From assembly GCA_022495005.1 (NCBI GenBank), contig JAGYXB010000508.1, forward strand, positions 1,426,001-1,490,000: 64,000 bases of DNA, in the 5' to 3' direction. The first letter of the stretch is position 1. The number at the start of each line of letters is the position of its first letter. Shown here one piece after another: positions 1-11,109 of the stretch. Below the pieces are notes generated by a model. It was not told the origin of the DNA and ran no database searches. It was given only the letters and a program-made list of their open reading frames with translations. Source of the DNA: Rhyacophila brunnea (Eukaryota; Arthropoda; Insecta; Trichoptera; Rhyacophilidae). A program made the position numbers and the translations under genes.

Positions 1-585
1 TGCCATCATCAATAAAGTGTGTCATGTGTAAATAACATGACATTATACAATGCTTTAATTAATCACGCGAAAGAAGGTAGGAGACCAAAAATGAGGAAGA
101 AGACTCAAATCATGGTTGCAGAATCTGTATTTGCAATTTGACTAAAGGATAGAATCAGGGTGCATTAAATGGAAATAAAAAAAATGATATCTAACATTCT
201 CAAAACTATGATTTTCTTCTCAATCGAATGTGTGTTTACGTTTTCATCCAGGATATGAATTTAATGATTAATACAAGATAACTACTACTCGTAAAAAACT
301 TGTGAGAAACGTTTATACTACATTGCTGATATCCATTAATTTTTCAGTCTTGGAACATTAATATCGATCTAACTTTTTTTCAAATTTTCTTTTTTTATTA
401 AATATTTATTTAACAGATTTTTACAAAGAAGCCTACATTAAATTTATTTTAGTTAATCATCCCTTTTCCTTTCCTGTATTTACCAAATTAGCTCGAAATT
501 GTAGGGAAAATTTGACGAAAAAAGACTTCAAAAATGTTTCCTTTTTCGCATTATATTGAAAATATATTTCATTTTATTAATTTTG
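1..585. other. AT-rich stretch, no gene seen
   Basis: No frame of convincing length, no terminal repeats and no RNA gene were recognised. The sequence is dominated by A and T runs. Confidence 0.6.
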
Positions 586-589
586 TTAA

Positions 590-1128
590 CCCTTTACTGC
601 ATGATTTTTTTTTTTTGAAAAATTTTATTTTTTCTTGGTGTCAAAATGTCTTGTGAATGAAGGAAAAATAATAAAAAAAATATTTTTCGAAAATTTCATT
701 AAACTTTGTATGTTACTGCGTGGTGTCGCAGATTTACGACATTTGGAAATCTTACATTTTAGTATGACAAAATACAAAACCAAATGAAAACAATTATAAA
801 AAACTAATGTACACACCTTATTTGATGTGTAGATATTTTTATTCAACCAATTTCAATCTTCTGTATATTTTTTTTTATTTATTTACAAATGCGGATTTTC
901 GCGTACATACGAATTCGTCAACTGTCAAAGCAGAAATGCAGAGACTATAATGCAGAAATGCTTTATTTCTTGAAATGTCCAAAACAAAATCGGTAAAGTA
1001 GGATGTTTATGGTAAAACAGTTTTCTAGGCATCGAAAAAGGATATTATTTGATAATTTACACAGATGGCATTGGCTATATCGAAATAGTTTGAAATGTCG
1101 CAAATTTGCGACACTATGCAGTAAAGGG
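590..1128. mobile_element. piggyBac-like MITE with TTAA target duplication
   Basis: The element is flanked by TTAA on both sides (586-589 and 1129-1132). Its ends are inverted repeats: CCCTTTACTGCAT on the left and ATGCAGTAAAGGG on the right, 13 bp and perfect. TTAA duplication plus a terminus beginning CCC is the known signature of the piggyBac superfamily. Inside, two short palindromes, GTCGCAGATTTACGAC near 727 and GTCGCAAATTTGCGAC near 1097, look like subterminal motifs. The only open frame (minus strand, about 73 codons, A/T-driven) resembles no transposase, so the copy is non-autonomous and would depend on a piggyBac transposase from elsewhere. Confidence 0.75.
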
Positions 1129-1132
1129 TTAA

Positions 1133-4100
1133 AATAGACACGATTTTTTTATTAAGTAATTACAGTCTATGTCAGTTCCGTCCATCTTTTACGAAGATAA
1201 TAATTTTACTTTTTGAATTTTGCATAAGTACGGAGAAATTTTCTCACTAACTACCATTCCCAAGAGCTTCACATTTTTGTCAGAGCTAACTCTGGCCTCA
1301 ACTTCTTCCCGTATTCCCAGTCAAGGAAAGTCTCTTTACTTAATATTATTTTGTTTTATAAGACTGGGAATAGAAGTGATGTCCCGCAGGATCACATCGA
1401 AGAAGCAAACTGAAAAGTTTCAGTATTATTGCGATACTATAAACATACCTCTAAATTAGTAATAACAAACATTTAAATTGCTTAATTATAAATTTTATTA
1501 TAACTTACTCTACAATTATTGTAATACATACAAGGCCCGATTTATTTTAATGGATATTTTCAATTGTACTGAATATTTGAATATTCAGGATGTTAGTTAC
1601 CGATTGCAGTTGTATTATTATAATAAATTGTAGAATAATTACTAATAAAACTTAGAAATCGGCATTTTTTATTTCTAGTAACAAGTCTTCATCAATGATG
1701 GTAAAAAAATTATATAATTAAAAAAATATATGTATTATTAATTTCGAATCAATAGCTTGCAGTTTATAGATACTGTATATTCAGAAAATTTCCAAAGATA
1801 ATCGGTGGAATAGTATTATATTAATAATATAATATATTTTTGTAGAGTTATAATATGATAAAAGATAAAGAGAAAAAAACATTTAAAGCGTAAAAATTAT
1901 ACCACGATTCAAAATTAAACTAATTATAAATCCTAAGTAGATAATAATTTTACATGAGGTATATAATATATTCAAATGCATGCCCACTATTAAAAGTTAC
2001 CTCACGTCACTGGTAAGTATATACTTATTCTAAATATTATATCATTTACTTATATTACCTTTGATTATCTAATACAATAATAATAAAATAATCCACATTT
2101 TTCATTGTAAAAATTATTCAACGACTAATTTGAGATCAAGATTTGAGAATGTAACATTCTTAATTGAACATACATAATTTGAAAGTAACTCAGATATATA
2201 CCTATTACAAAAAAATTCAACCCCGGTGCGGCGGGACATAATACCAGTACACTGTATGTGGTTCACATTACACTTCGATAAATTATATATCCGTTGAATG
2301 TTCACCAACTTTGCTAAAATACTATGTCTGTACTCCCACCGAAGCTTTTGTCCGAGTTCAAACATGAGACCACGCTTTAACTCGCTTTTCAAAGTTGACC
2401 AGAGAACTATTCAGTGGGTAGGATATTCAATGCATGGTCTTCTTTTGTGTTTTTAATACCAACTGCATCACATAATATTTTAAAACTATCATTCATTATA
2501 AAGACAAATAATTCAATCAAGCTTTGTTTCATATTGATAACAAAAAAATGATTAAAAATTATACGTAAGGTAAGTAAGTCTTTTTATAATAGCAACATTT
2601 TTAAAACTTTCATTTCATCATCCACAACAACGCTACATGCTAACCAGGTTGTTGTAGATTGTATTAATAAAAGTGAAAGGCTAGTTTTTATATCTCACGT
2701 TGAATTAAATATAGCATAGCGACTTTAGTTCTGTAGAAACGTAATGTTTAATTTATATTTTTCACACGTTGATATTGAAAGATAAAGAGAATAGAATTTT
2801 CTTATTTTTGTGCAATTTCCTATTAGATAACAAATTAAAAACATCTTTTATCAGCTGTATATACACTGTTTGTTCGTTTATTCATTAAACTTTGTGGCGA
2901 TACCAGATGACGATCGACTTTAAAAAATATAAATTGCCATTATTTTTTTTTTTAAATATAGAATCAACTTCTAATTCAAACTAATTTTAATGTACTCTAC
3001 CCTCTATATTTATTACATACACATATTTATTTAACAGTTAGAATAATTAAGGTAGTATTATTTATAACGTAATAAGTCATATAATATTAACATCTTAATG
3101 ACGGCTACATTATAGTAATTGTATAAATAAAAGAAATTATTAAAATTGTTTATAAAAAAGCTTGTTCAGCATGTAAAACAATTGCAAAAAGGGATTTAAA
3201 CAGCCGTGAAAATTATATTGTATAACACTAAAACCCGCAGAGAAACAATAATATAATTACTGACCTAACACAACAACGTTGGAAAATAATTTCATTGCAC
3301 CCTTCGTTTGAAAATTAATCGTTTTATACTGCATGATTTATGAACAATTTTAAGCAACCGTTTTAATAACATCGGAAAATAAATTGCAACACAACGCTAA
3401 TATAAATTTTACAAAGCTTTTGTTTTCATTCAAAATTGATTAGGTATAATATTATTTTATTTAAGGTGAATATTTTTATGCTTGACAATAAACAATAATA
3501 TTTTAGTTTAAATAAAGCATTATTTACGCTCAAAAACTAAATATAATTAGTATATGTATACTACAACTACTTTACCCTATCATGCTCCAGCATTGGGGCA
3601 TAGGGCAGGCATAAATTCGCCTTACTTCCCTCAGTCTAACGCCAATTCTCGCGCCTCCCACCATATCAAACCTGCAGCGCGTAGGTCTGTTTTATAGCAC
3701 CACAGCAGGGCGTGGGAACATGTATATTATGTATGTGAGAGATAGAGAAAGAGAGTCCACATAGCCAACATTGCAAAAGACATCAACTAGTAATTGTTTA
3801 CTTTTTTATAAAACATATTTTTTGTTTTGTATTTTTTCAGTTTAACCATCTTTTTGACATATTATTTACTTATTTTTTTATTCACTTCCAAATATATTTG
3901 ACACTTTTCTAATATTGTATTAAATACACATGTGTTACTGATATTTATCATGTTATAAACCACTATAAGCGAAATTTCAACACAACTAAGTTTCGCCAAA
4001 ATGTTAATTGGTTTTGGTTTATTTTTCTCATAATATAAATATATGTCCCCGCAGTGTAGCAGTGAATATTCACAGATTTAAAAGGAATGGCCGTCTTGCA

Positions 4101-4922
4101 TTAGGTATTTGATTAACTTACGTATTATATACTTACATGTATTTGAGAAAACAGAAAACACACGGAATCGACAAAAATTTAATGTATATAATAAGATAAA
4201 TAATATATATTAATACCATCGATTTAGAGTAAGCGGTATACATTTAATTTGTATTTAACTTAGTATACAAACTTCCATATATAATTATATAGGTTTTTAT
4301 GAACCGGGCTTGTCTTTTAGCATCTTTGAAATAGGTTTAAATCTACGGCACTATGACAAAATTTATAAATACAAATGAAACCGTATAACTTAATATAATA
4401 TACAGTAAAAACGATTGGCTACAGTACTGAAATCTCAGTATATAATAATAACACTCATCTGTATATTGTGGATATACAATAGAATCATATGTCATTTTCA
4501 CTAGTTTTCTACTAAGTATATTAATATAAGAAATAAAACATCGAATTTCATAATTTTGCTTTTTCTACGACTGTTATAGATATTAATATATAAAACAAGT
4601 TATTTGATAATCTATCAAAAACAGTATAAGACATCAATTCTAAATTATATTATTTTTATATCTTTGACAAGACAATTTATTAAAATCCTCGAAATAACTT
4701 CACTTTACAAGTGTACAAGGGTGTACAAAGGTAAGTACTGGCGTAATGTGTTATTAGTTTATCAATTTTTGTTTTTTATATAAATAACTACAATTTAAAA
4801 AAATAGCGTAACTACAATTTTGATGATTTTTTTATTTCTTAAATCTGATTTAATTTTCAAAAATCTTTATAAAGGATGAAAGCATTACCTACGTAAAAAT
4901 ACGAGCATTTTGACAAATCAAA
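1133..4922. other. AT-rich stretch without recognised gene
   Basis: Two patches are slightly richer in GC. Around 1250-1420 a 9-bp inverted word (TTCCCAGTC / GACTGGGAA) is about 55 bp apart. Around 2110-2400 there is a minus-strand frame of 92 codons. Neither frame resembles a family I know. A third GC-richer patch (3570-3770) has no long frame. Everything else is A/T-rich with no repeats I could pair. Confidence 0.5.
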
Positions 4923-5022
4923 AGGTCAGTGCAAAAACAGCCTTTAACGTAAGGAAAGCCTTTGAAGTCTCTCCCCGAGAGAAAACCAAAAGGCGTATTC
5001 GTCATTGTTTTTCCACTGACCT
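4923..5022. repeat. 100-bp MITE-like element with short TIRs
   Basis: The ends form an inverted repeat of about 16 bp with one mismatch: AGGTCAGTGCAAAAACA on the left against AGGTCAGTGGAAAAACA as the reverse complement of the right end. Spacing is about 100 bp. No clear target duplication is visible, so the superfamily is not assigned. It may be a short MITE or chance. Confidence 0.35.
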
Positions 5023-5795
5023 GAATCTCTGTGGATTTTTGCTCTCCCTATGTATTTTTTTCGAGTGAAAATGACATCGCTGAAATTTTTCATGTTTCTC
5101 TCTTTAACATTATTAAAGGATTTACTTTGACGTATTACATAGATGTTTAAGTTGAAATGTATCCTTTTAAATATTTCTTTTTGAAATCTTCATTTACACA
5201 CAGTATTTTTAGATTGATACTTTGTTATACGGTTTCAACGAGCTGTAACTCATGAATATGTATACCCACCCTAAAGTGGTTTTATTCAACTAATTATTCA
5301 TTCGAATTTATTTAAATATTATGGAATGACTAATTATTAAAACACGACCACTCAGTCATTCAATAGACACATAAAATAGTTTTACACCAAACGCTAATCA
5401 AAAGGCAAATGAATTAATAGAATTTCAAAAATAACCGTGAGGAAAATAAATATTATTTAGGCGGTTAAGACCTTCTTAAAATACTAAATTTTTATCGTAT
5501 TTTACAGTGAATAATAATTGAATAACTTTTTTTTTCCAGTTATATGTTTTTACATTATTTCAGCATAACTAACCCATCCTTTTAAATTGACTACGTACAT
5601 ATTCACAGTATCGAACCATCGTATGCCGTAGTTGCCATCCTTTCATTTAGACCAGTTTCCTATTACTAGACTATTCCAAGCCTCTCCCGTCTTTTAAAGC
5701 GTATATTTTTTCAACACCTCCCTATAAAATCAGTAAACAATGCTACATTGAAAATTTAATTTTAATAAAAAAAATACTTGGTTCTTGTCTATTTA

Positions 5796-5946
5796 GTGAG
5801 AGCCAGCGGCAAACAAGTTATTAAAATAGCCGATATACTGAATTCTTTGTTAGGTTGGATTAGGTAAGGTTATGTTAGGTTATAATTCTTGAATTCGTGA
5901 ATTTTGCCGAAATCGGCTATTAAAATTGCCGCTGTTTTCACGTGGC
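5796..5946. mobile_element. Foldback MITE with TTAGG-like loop, copy A
   Basis: Two arms of roughly 40-50 bp are imperfect inverted repeats. They share AGCGGCAA and AAAATAGCCGAT on the left, with the reverse complements ATCGGCTATT and TTGCCGCT on the right. The loop between them (about 5850-5885) consists of TTAGGTT-type words. A related element lies at about 56.17-56.35 kb and shares the AGCGGCAAA and CCGATATACTG words and the TTAGG-type loop. No transposase or obvious target duplication is present. Confidence 0.6.
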
Positions 5947-7179
5947 TTCCAGTTAACAAACTTGTACCAAATACTTACATTAAAACGCAATGTTGTGCAA
6001 GCAGAGTATATCACCACTTAAAACGCATAAAATGACAAATCATTTTTAATTCCAATATATTTTTAAAGGTCTCACGATTTTTAAAAAAAATGTGTAAGCA
6101 GGTGAGCAATATAATGAATCGATTTGTATTGTTTGCTCTTTTTGTTTAGCCTAGCACTCTTTTGTCTTTCAGCACATTCTTTGAACATCCTATTATTCCC
6201 TAGTGGAGTTATTTACATTATATTCTATTCTATAGCAGAAAAAAACGTTTATACCTATATTGCTTTTCAGTGTCATGTTACCAATAATACACAGGTAAGT
6301 AGGTAAACATAATAAAAAAAAACACATGAAGGCCTAGTAAATAATAAATATACAACATTGCCCATTTCCTTTTGAGCAATGTTACAATCAGTGTGTATAA
6401 AATATAGTCGGAGTAATATAACAAAAAAACGCCTTATTTAAGTTTACTTTTCTTTTCTTTGATATTGTAACTCTTTCGTATCACGTCTCCACGTCACGTA
6501 ATCAGATCAAACGCGGAAGTTGTAGTGTTCATAGCTTCATAATATAATATTATACTGTGCACACACATATAAAATATTACCGATTTATTCATAAATTATA
6601 CAAAAATTAACGTGGGCTCCACTATATATACTGACGTATGTTCTCATTAATATGTTCACTTTACTTCAGAATATAGCTAAAATTTTAACAATATTTAATT
6701 AAAGATTATTATTTTTAAATTTACACGGAGTAGGCGATTAAAAAACCACTATGGCTTACTGTACATGAGAAAACTCCTAAAAATAGGTTCAGATATAAGC
6801 CGATTATTGTGAATGTATAATTATAATAAATATATAGTTTCAAAAGACCAATTGGTACCTAGTTTGTTCCGGGTAGAAGTTTTGAAAAATGCAGATCGCT
6901 TTAATGATTTCTAAGCTTTGCAAAATACAGTGTGCACTTGAAGAAGTAAGAAAAAAAGTCTAAATTAATTATTTAATTTAAATCCAAAACAATTAATATT
7001 TTATAAGATAATTGACTAAATTCATATTTTATACCCGCATTACATTAAAATATATATTAAATTATAACATTAAAAAAATAAAAACCACATACTATAAATC
7101 CGAGCCCCTGAATCTATAGACCTCAACGCTGCCATCTAGACTACGGTACAAGGTTTGATTGTATTTAAAAATTTATATT
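5947..7179. other. AT-rich stretch, no gene seen
   Basis: A short plus-strand frame at 6124-6306 is T-rich and hydrophobic by composition and is most likely random. The 5023-5795 interval is similar. No repeats or RNA genes were recognised. Confidence 0.5.
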
Positions 7180-7187
7180 GGTTAGGT

Positions 7188-7778
7188 CAGCGATTTTCAA
7201 ATTGGGAGGCGCGGAGTGTTGCAAAGGGAGGCGCGAAAAGTTTAATGCAAATTAATGTAGCCACAGGTTTGCAAATGCATAGTTTATAAACAGCCTGAGG
7301 CCCGGGCATAACAGACATCACAAATTTAATCTAATAGTTTAAAAATAGGCGCTACTTTGTTTCAGAACTATTAAATATTTGAAATATGTAGTTGTGCACT
7401 TTAATTTGATGTGATACCTATATGATGATTGCTATAGATCCTTAAATGATAACTCCCGTGTATAATTTAGGAAACACTACTTTAGAGCACCATACTGCCC
7501 TTAACCTCAGCGATAGGTAGGTGAGCCCGCGAAATATTTTGGCCTGGGGGCCTGCTTCAGGATGTAATTAATTTAAAAATGAATACAATAAAAGTACTCA
7601 GTAAAATCTTTTTTTTTGTTTCTACTTAATTAAGTTTTTTTTCTTTGTTGTATTAAGTAGTACATTTTTGACTATTTAGAAAGGTGTCTGTATTATTTAA
7701 TGAAATAAAGGGGTGGAGGCGCCAAGATTATATTTTTTTAAAAGGGAAGCGTTGTAACATAACGTTTGGAAACCACTG
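7188..7778. mobile_element. hAT-type MITE with perfect 8-bp target duplication
   Basis: The 591-bp element begins CAGCGATTTTCAAA and ends, read from the other strand, CAGTGGTTTCCAAA (11 of 14 identical). It is flanked by the same 8 bp, GGTTAGGT, at 7180-7187 and 7779-7786. A CAGNG terminus and 8-bp duplications are established features of hAT elements. The interior holds GGAGGCGC-type words near both ends (7204-7236 and 7716-7722) and no open frame, so this is a non-autonomous copy. The perfect duplication suggests that it is not very old. The target itself reads like one and a half TTAGG telomere-type units. Confidence 0.85.
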
Positions 7779-8298
7779 GGTTAGGTATTTAGCTATCAAT
7801 TAATTTTTCATTAATCGCAATCTATAAATATGACTATATTTATTGGTTTTGAGTTCATTTAAAATGAAATCTTGATAAATTATTATAATACTGCAAAATC
7901 TAATTATTCTGAGTAGTTAAGGGTTAAGCCAGTTGACATAGGTCCCTATATATACTGAAGAGAAACATAAACTACACAGTGTTTTGGTAGAAGTTATTTT
8001 TCTCTTATAATAACTTAGAAATAAAATATGTCATACAAAATATAATAATTAATAATATATTAAATGGCTAATACTGTATAATCAAATAAAAATTATTAAA
8101 TATGAGATCAGAAAAGTTAAAATTAATGTGAAATATGATTATTCGTGACACCTGAATAGATGTTTTTTCATGATTATATCACATTGAAAGAAAATGCGGG
8201 TTGTATGTAAAATGTAACAAATTATAAGCATTTTCCTGTTTTATGAAAACTGACAGTACCTATATAAAATTTTACTCACACATTATGAAGTGTAGTCG

Positions 8299-8361
8299 GC
8301 GAGATGGACAGGTGACATCGAGAAAGCTGAAAGGATAAATTGTACACAGGTGGTACAATAA
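8299..8361 (+). pseudogene. LINE C-terminal relic (RTE-like)
   Basis: A 20-codon frame reads ARWTGDIEKAERINCTQVVQ before a stop. It resembles the RWxDDIxKxAGxNWxQxAQ block that lies near the C-terminus of RTE-type LINE polyproteins. Only this block is recognisable, with decayed flanks on both sides, so this is a short relic. It could be coincidence; a translated search against LINE consensus sequences would settle it. Confidence 0.4.
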
Positions 8362-8370
8362 AAACCAAAG

Positions 8371-10640
8371 TGTATAACAAAGTAATTAGTGGTACATGTC
8401 CAAAAGTAGACGGGTATGTGGCTGGGAGGACATGTAAAACAAATTTTACTTCTACTAAATTCGTGAATTATCTTTTCATTATTATATTAAAATTTTTCAC
8501 TTTTTTATTGCCTATTTTAACAATAATTTATCAATTATTATGGGCTTATATATTATATAGGTACTAACATCATATTGTATTAATCTAATATATAAAAGAG
8601 GAATTTCATCATAAATATCCAACTATCCGATTCCAATTCGATGTATGAAAACTTCAAATATCAATATATATTATAAACGTAATTTGTAATAAATAAGTAC
8701 AGTAAAAATAGAGTTAATAATATTAAATATAATTTTTTTTATTTAAATTTTATAAAACTGTTAATATATTTTTCAATAACAGTGTAAATTTATAAAAACA
8801 ATATTTCCGCCCTCCACCATTTTTATTTCTACCCAAAGACGGAGCATATTATCATAATCCTTTTCAGTGTGGAAATTTAAAAAAATATTTGGTTAATACA
8901 TTGGGTAATTAATATCCAAAGGAAATTTTCATATGAAAGTATTATAAACAAGGTATTTTTTCATGAGAAAATCTAAGATATTACATAATTTAATTCATCA
9001 ATAAATCCTCCATACAATAATGAAACAGCTAATTTAATATAATATTTTTTGTTTGATTTAAATTTATCTACTTCTTATCGTTTCATCTCATAACGGAGAT
9101 CGCCCAACATCAGGGTAATGTTTGCTCTATCATCTCTTATCTGTAACAGTTTGGTGAAGCCGCACTCATACCAATAATCTAGGTTCTTAAGCTAAAAAGT
9201 ACGGCGTCGTCCTCTGTTCTGTTTATCATGGATTTTTCTTTGAGTAACAAGTTGGAAGTTTTATCCTCTTATAATGTAACCGAGATACTGATCTACGCTC
9301 TTAGATTGAGATTAAAATATAGATTACTTTTGAGAAATCCACTTTTTTTTATTTCAATTCGCATTAAATTTATTACACAATGAAAAGCTAAACCGATAAT
9401 AAATAAAAATAAAATTAATAAAAAAAAAAAATTAATATAAATGACTATATACTGAATAAAATAAATTAATTGACTATTTATCTAATGAATATATATATAT
9501 ATATATATAACCTATGAATATATCTAGTATGTATATATATCTATCTATGATTGTATTATCTACTTAATCCGATAATTTATATAATACATTAATGTAATCA
9601 ATCTTCGCGTATGTTTATAACCCAGCTTTATTTCATGGTATTATTAATACGCTGTAGTGACATTTTATTATTTTATCTTCTTTTAGTCGTCAATGGAAAA
9701 TCTACGCTTTACGCCGGTTGATCAAAGTATAAAACACGATATTCTGAATCCGTCTGAGGCCGTTGTTCTACGACATTAAAAATTAAAGTATTCCGCCACA
9801 ATTCTAAGGAACTCGCTAACATATTCTAATACGACGTTTGACTACAAAGAAATCAAACAGCCTCATGTTTTCATCTAAAACTAAGTCAGTGTGGCCGGGA
9901 CCAAACGCCAAGCCGCACGTATAACAGTCTAGAACGCGCTCTGAATTATTATAGTGCTTTTACGCCTTTCCTACTTTCCCGGAAATTCTGCGTGATGGTT
10001 TATTGTTTTCTGTTTTTCTTCCCACCAAAGCTCTCCTCCTGTGTAACTGTTTTACGCTTTCTCTCCGCACATTCCCTGTAAGATATGTTCTGATTTACAT
10101 ACGTATTACGGATTTCATATGAATGTCCTTAACAAAATAATTACTTATGAAATAACTTTATTACAATAATCTTATTATTTTTTACTCAATTTACATACCA
10201 CTAATAACTTTTAAAATATACTATGGACTCTAGAAGGGTTCAATATAGGTTAATCACATTACAAAATAATTTAGTTTTAAAATAGGCTAATAATATAATC
10301 AAAATTGTAACTATCGTGAAACACAGCTAACCTGCATTCTTCGGTGATAATTTCTACCCATGTATAAAATGATTTTATTTGCCATGTTATCTTTTTGAGT
10401 GAGTCAAGATCCAAAACATTGTTGTTCTAATATGACTCCTAGCCAATTGTATAGCTAGTAAATAGTACTCTGAATTACTTCCGAAGACAGTCATAATTTT
10501 TAAATACTCACAAATCTTGACCCAACCTGTTAATGGCGGCATTAGTTCAATCACGAACTACATAGTGTGTATTATCATGAGCTGCTTACCACAAAATTTA
10601 AAAGATCCAGGACTGATGATAGAAACGAGAGAATAAAACT
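8371..10640. other. AT-rich stretch with a GC-richer segment at 9.65-10.1 kb
   Basis: The stretch has no long frame. The segment 9690-10090 is clearly less AT-rich than its surroundings, contains a pyrimidine-rich run (about 9990-10080), and ends in CCCTGTAAGATATG, which resembles a splice donor. I could not tie it to a coding frame. It may be a conserved non-coding segment or an old repeat. Confidence 0.4.
9488..9509. repeat. (TA)n microsatellite
   Basis: About eleven consecutive AT units lie in AT-rich sequence. Confidence 0.9.
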
Positions 10641-10653
10641 TCACGACGACATG

Positions 10654-10791
10654 CTGGATACACCACGACTCGCCAGAAAACCACGATCTCTATAACTAAA
10701 TGAAGTGAAAAAGGATTTCTGTAAATCTAACATTCCATTTGAGACAAAGGAGAGATGATGGCGAAGAAATATTTTAGAGGTAGTCAGGGCT
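10654..10791 (+). pseudogene. LINE C-terminal relic
   Basis: With two in-frame stops ignored, the frame reads LDTPRLARKPRSL, then LNEVKKDFCKSNIPFETKER, then WRRNILEVVRA. The order (a basic RxRPRxRW-like stretch, a KKD block, a W/R block and a final acidic or hydrophobic stretch) matches the tail found after the reverse transcriptase in many RTE-like LINEs. The stops and the absence of an upstream reverse transcriptase show that it is a dead, 5'-truncated fragment. The family assignment is an inference. Confidence 0.5.
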
Positions 10792-11009
10792 ATACTGCTT
10801 TTAATAGTAATTACTGATACGAGAAACATTATCATTAATTAAGAACAAAAGAATTCGAGAATGGTTTATATTTTACATACGAATAGTTTACAATATTTTT
10901 CTATACTTCATACTTAAAATCAAGTGACTCGGCTTTGTAAGAAATGAAGTGCGACTGCAGTCATTTGCTATTCCCTATTACATTATATTATTAAGTGGAT
11001 ATTGAAAAA

Positions 11010-11095
11010 TAAATTGAAAAAACGCCAAATCTGGGATTCAAACTCAAAACTTACATCTCTACGTTGCCACTTGTCCATCGTAGACGCTACGCATC
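11010..11095 (-). repeat. tRNA-like SINE head (possible)
   Basis: On the minus strand, GAGTTTGAATCCC resembles a pol III B box. About 30 bp upstream lies GGACAAGTGGCAACG, which is A-box-like. The downstream sequence turns A/T-rich. No complete cloverleaf can be drawn. It may be the head of a tRNA-derived SINE or chance. Confidence 0.3.
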
Positions 11096-11109
11096 CATTA
11101 TTGTCCAGT

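Noticed and set aside
625..846. 73-codon minus-strand frame
   Set aside because: It lies inside the piggyBac-like MITE, is driven by A/T runs and has no resemblance to a transposase.
1220..1459. 79-codon plus-strand frame
   Set aside because: No known motif and no splice or start context; its length is within chance for a slightly GC-richer patch.
9488..9509. CRISPR-like or tandem array
   Set aside because: It is a plain (TA)n microsatellite; no spaced repeats of any kind were found in the window.
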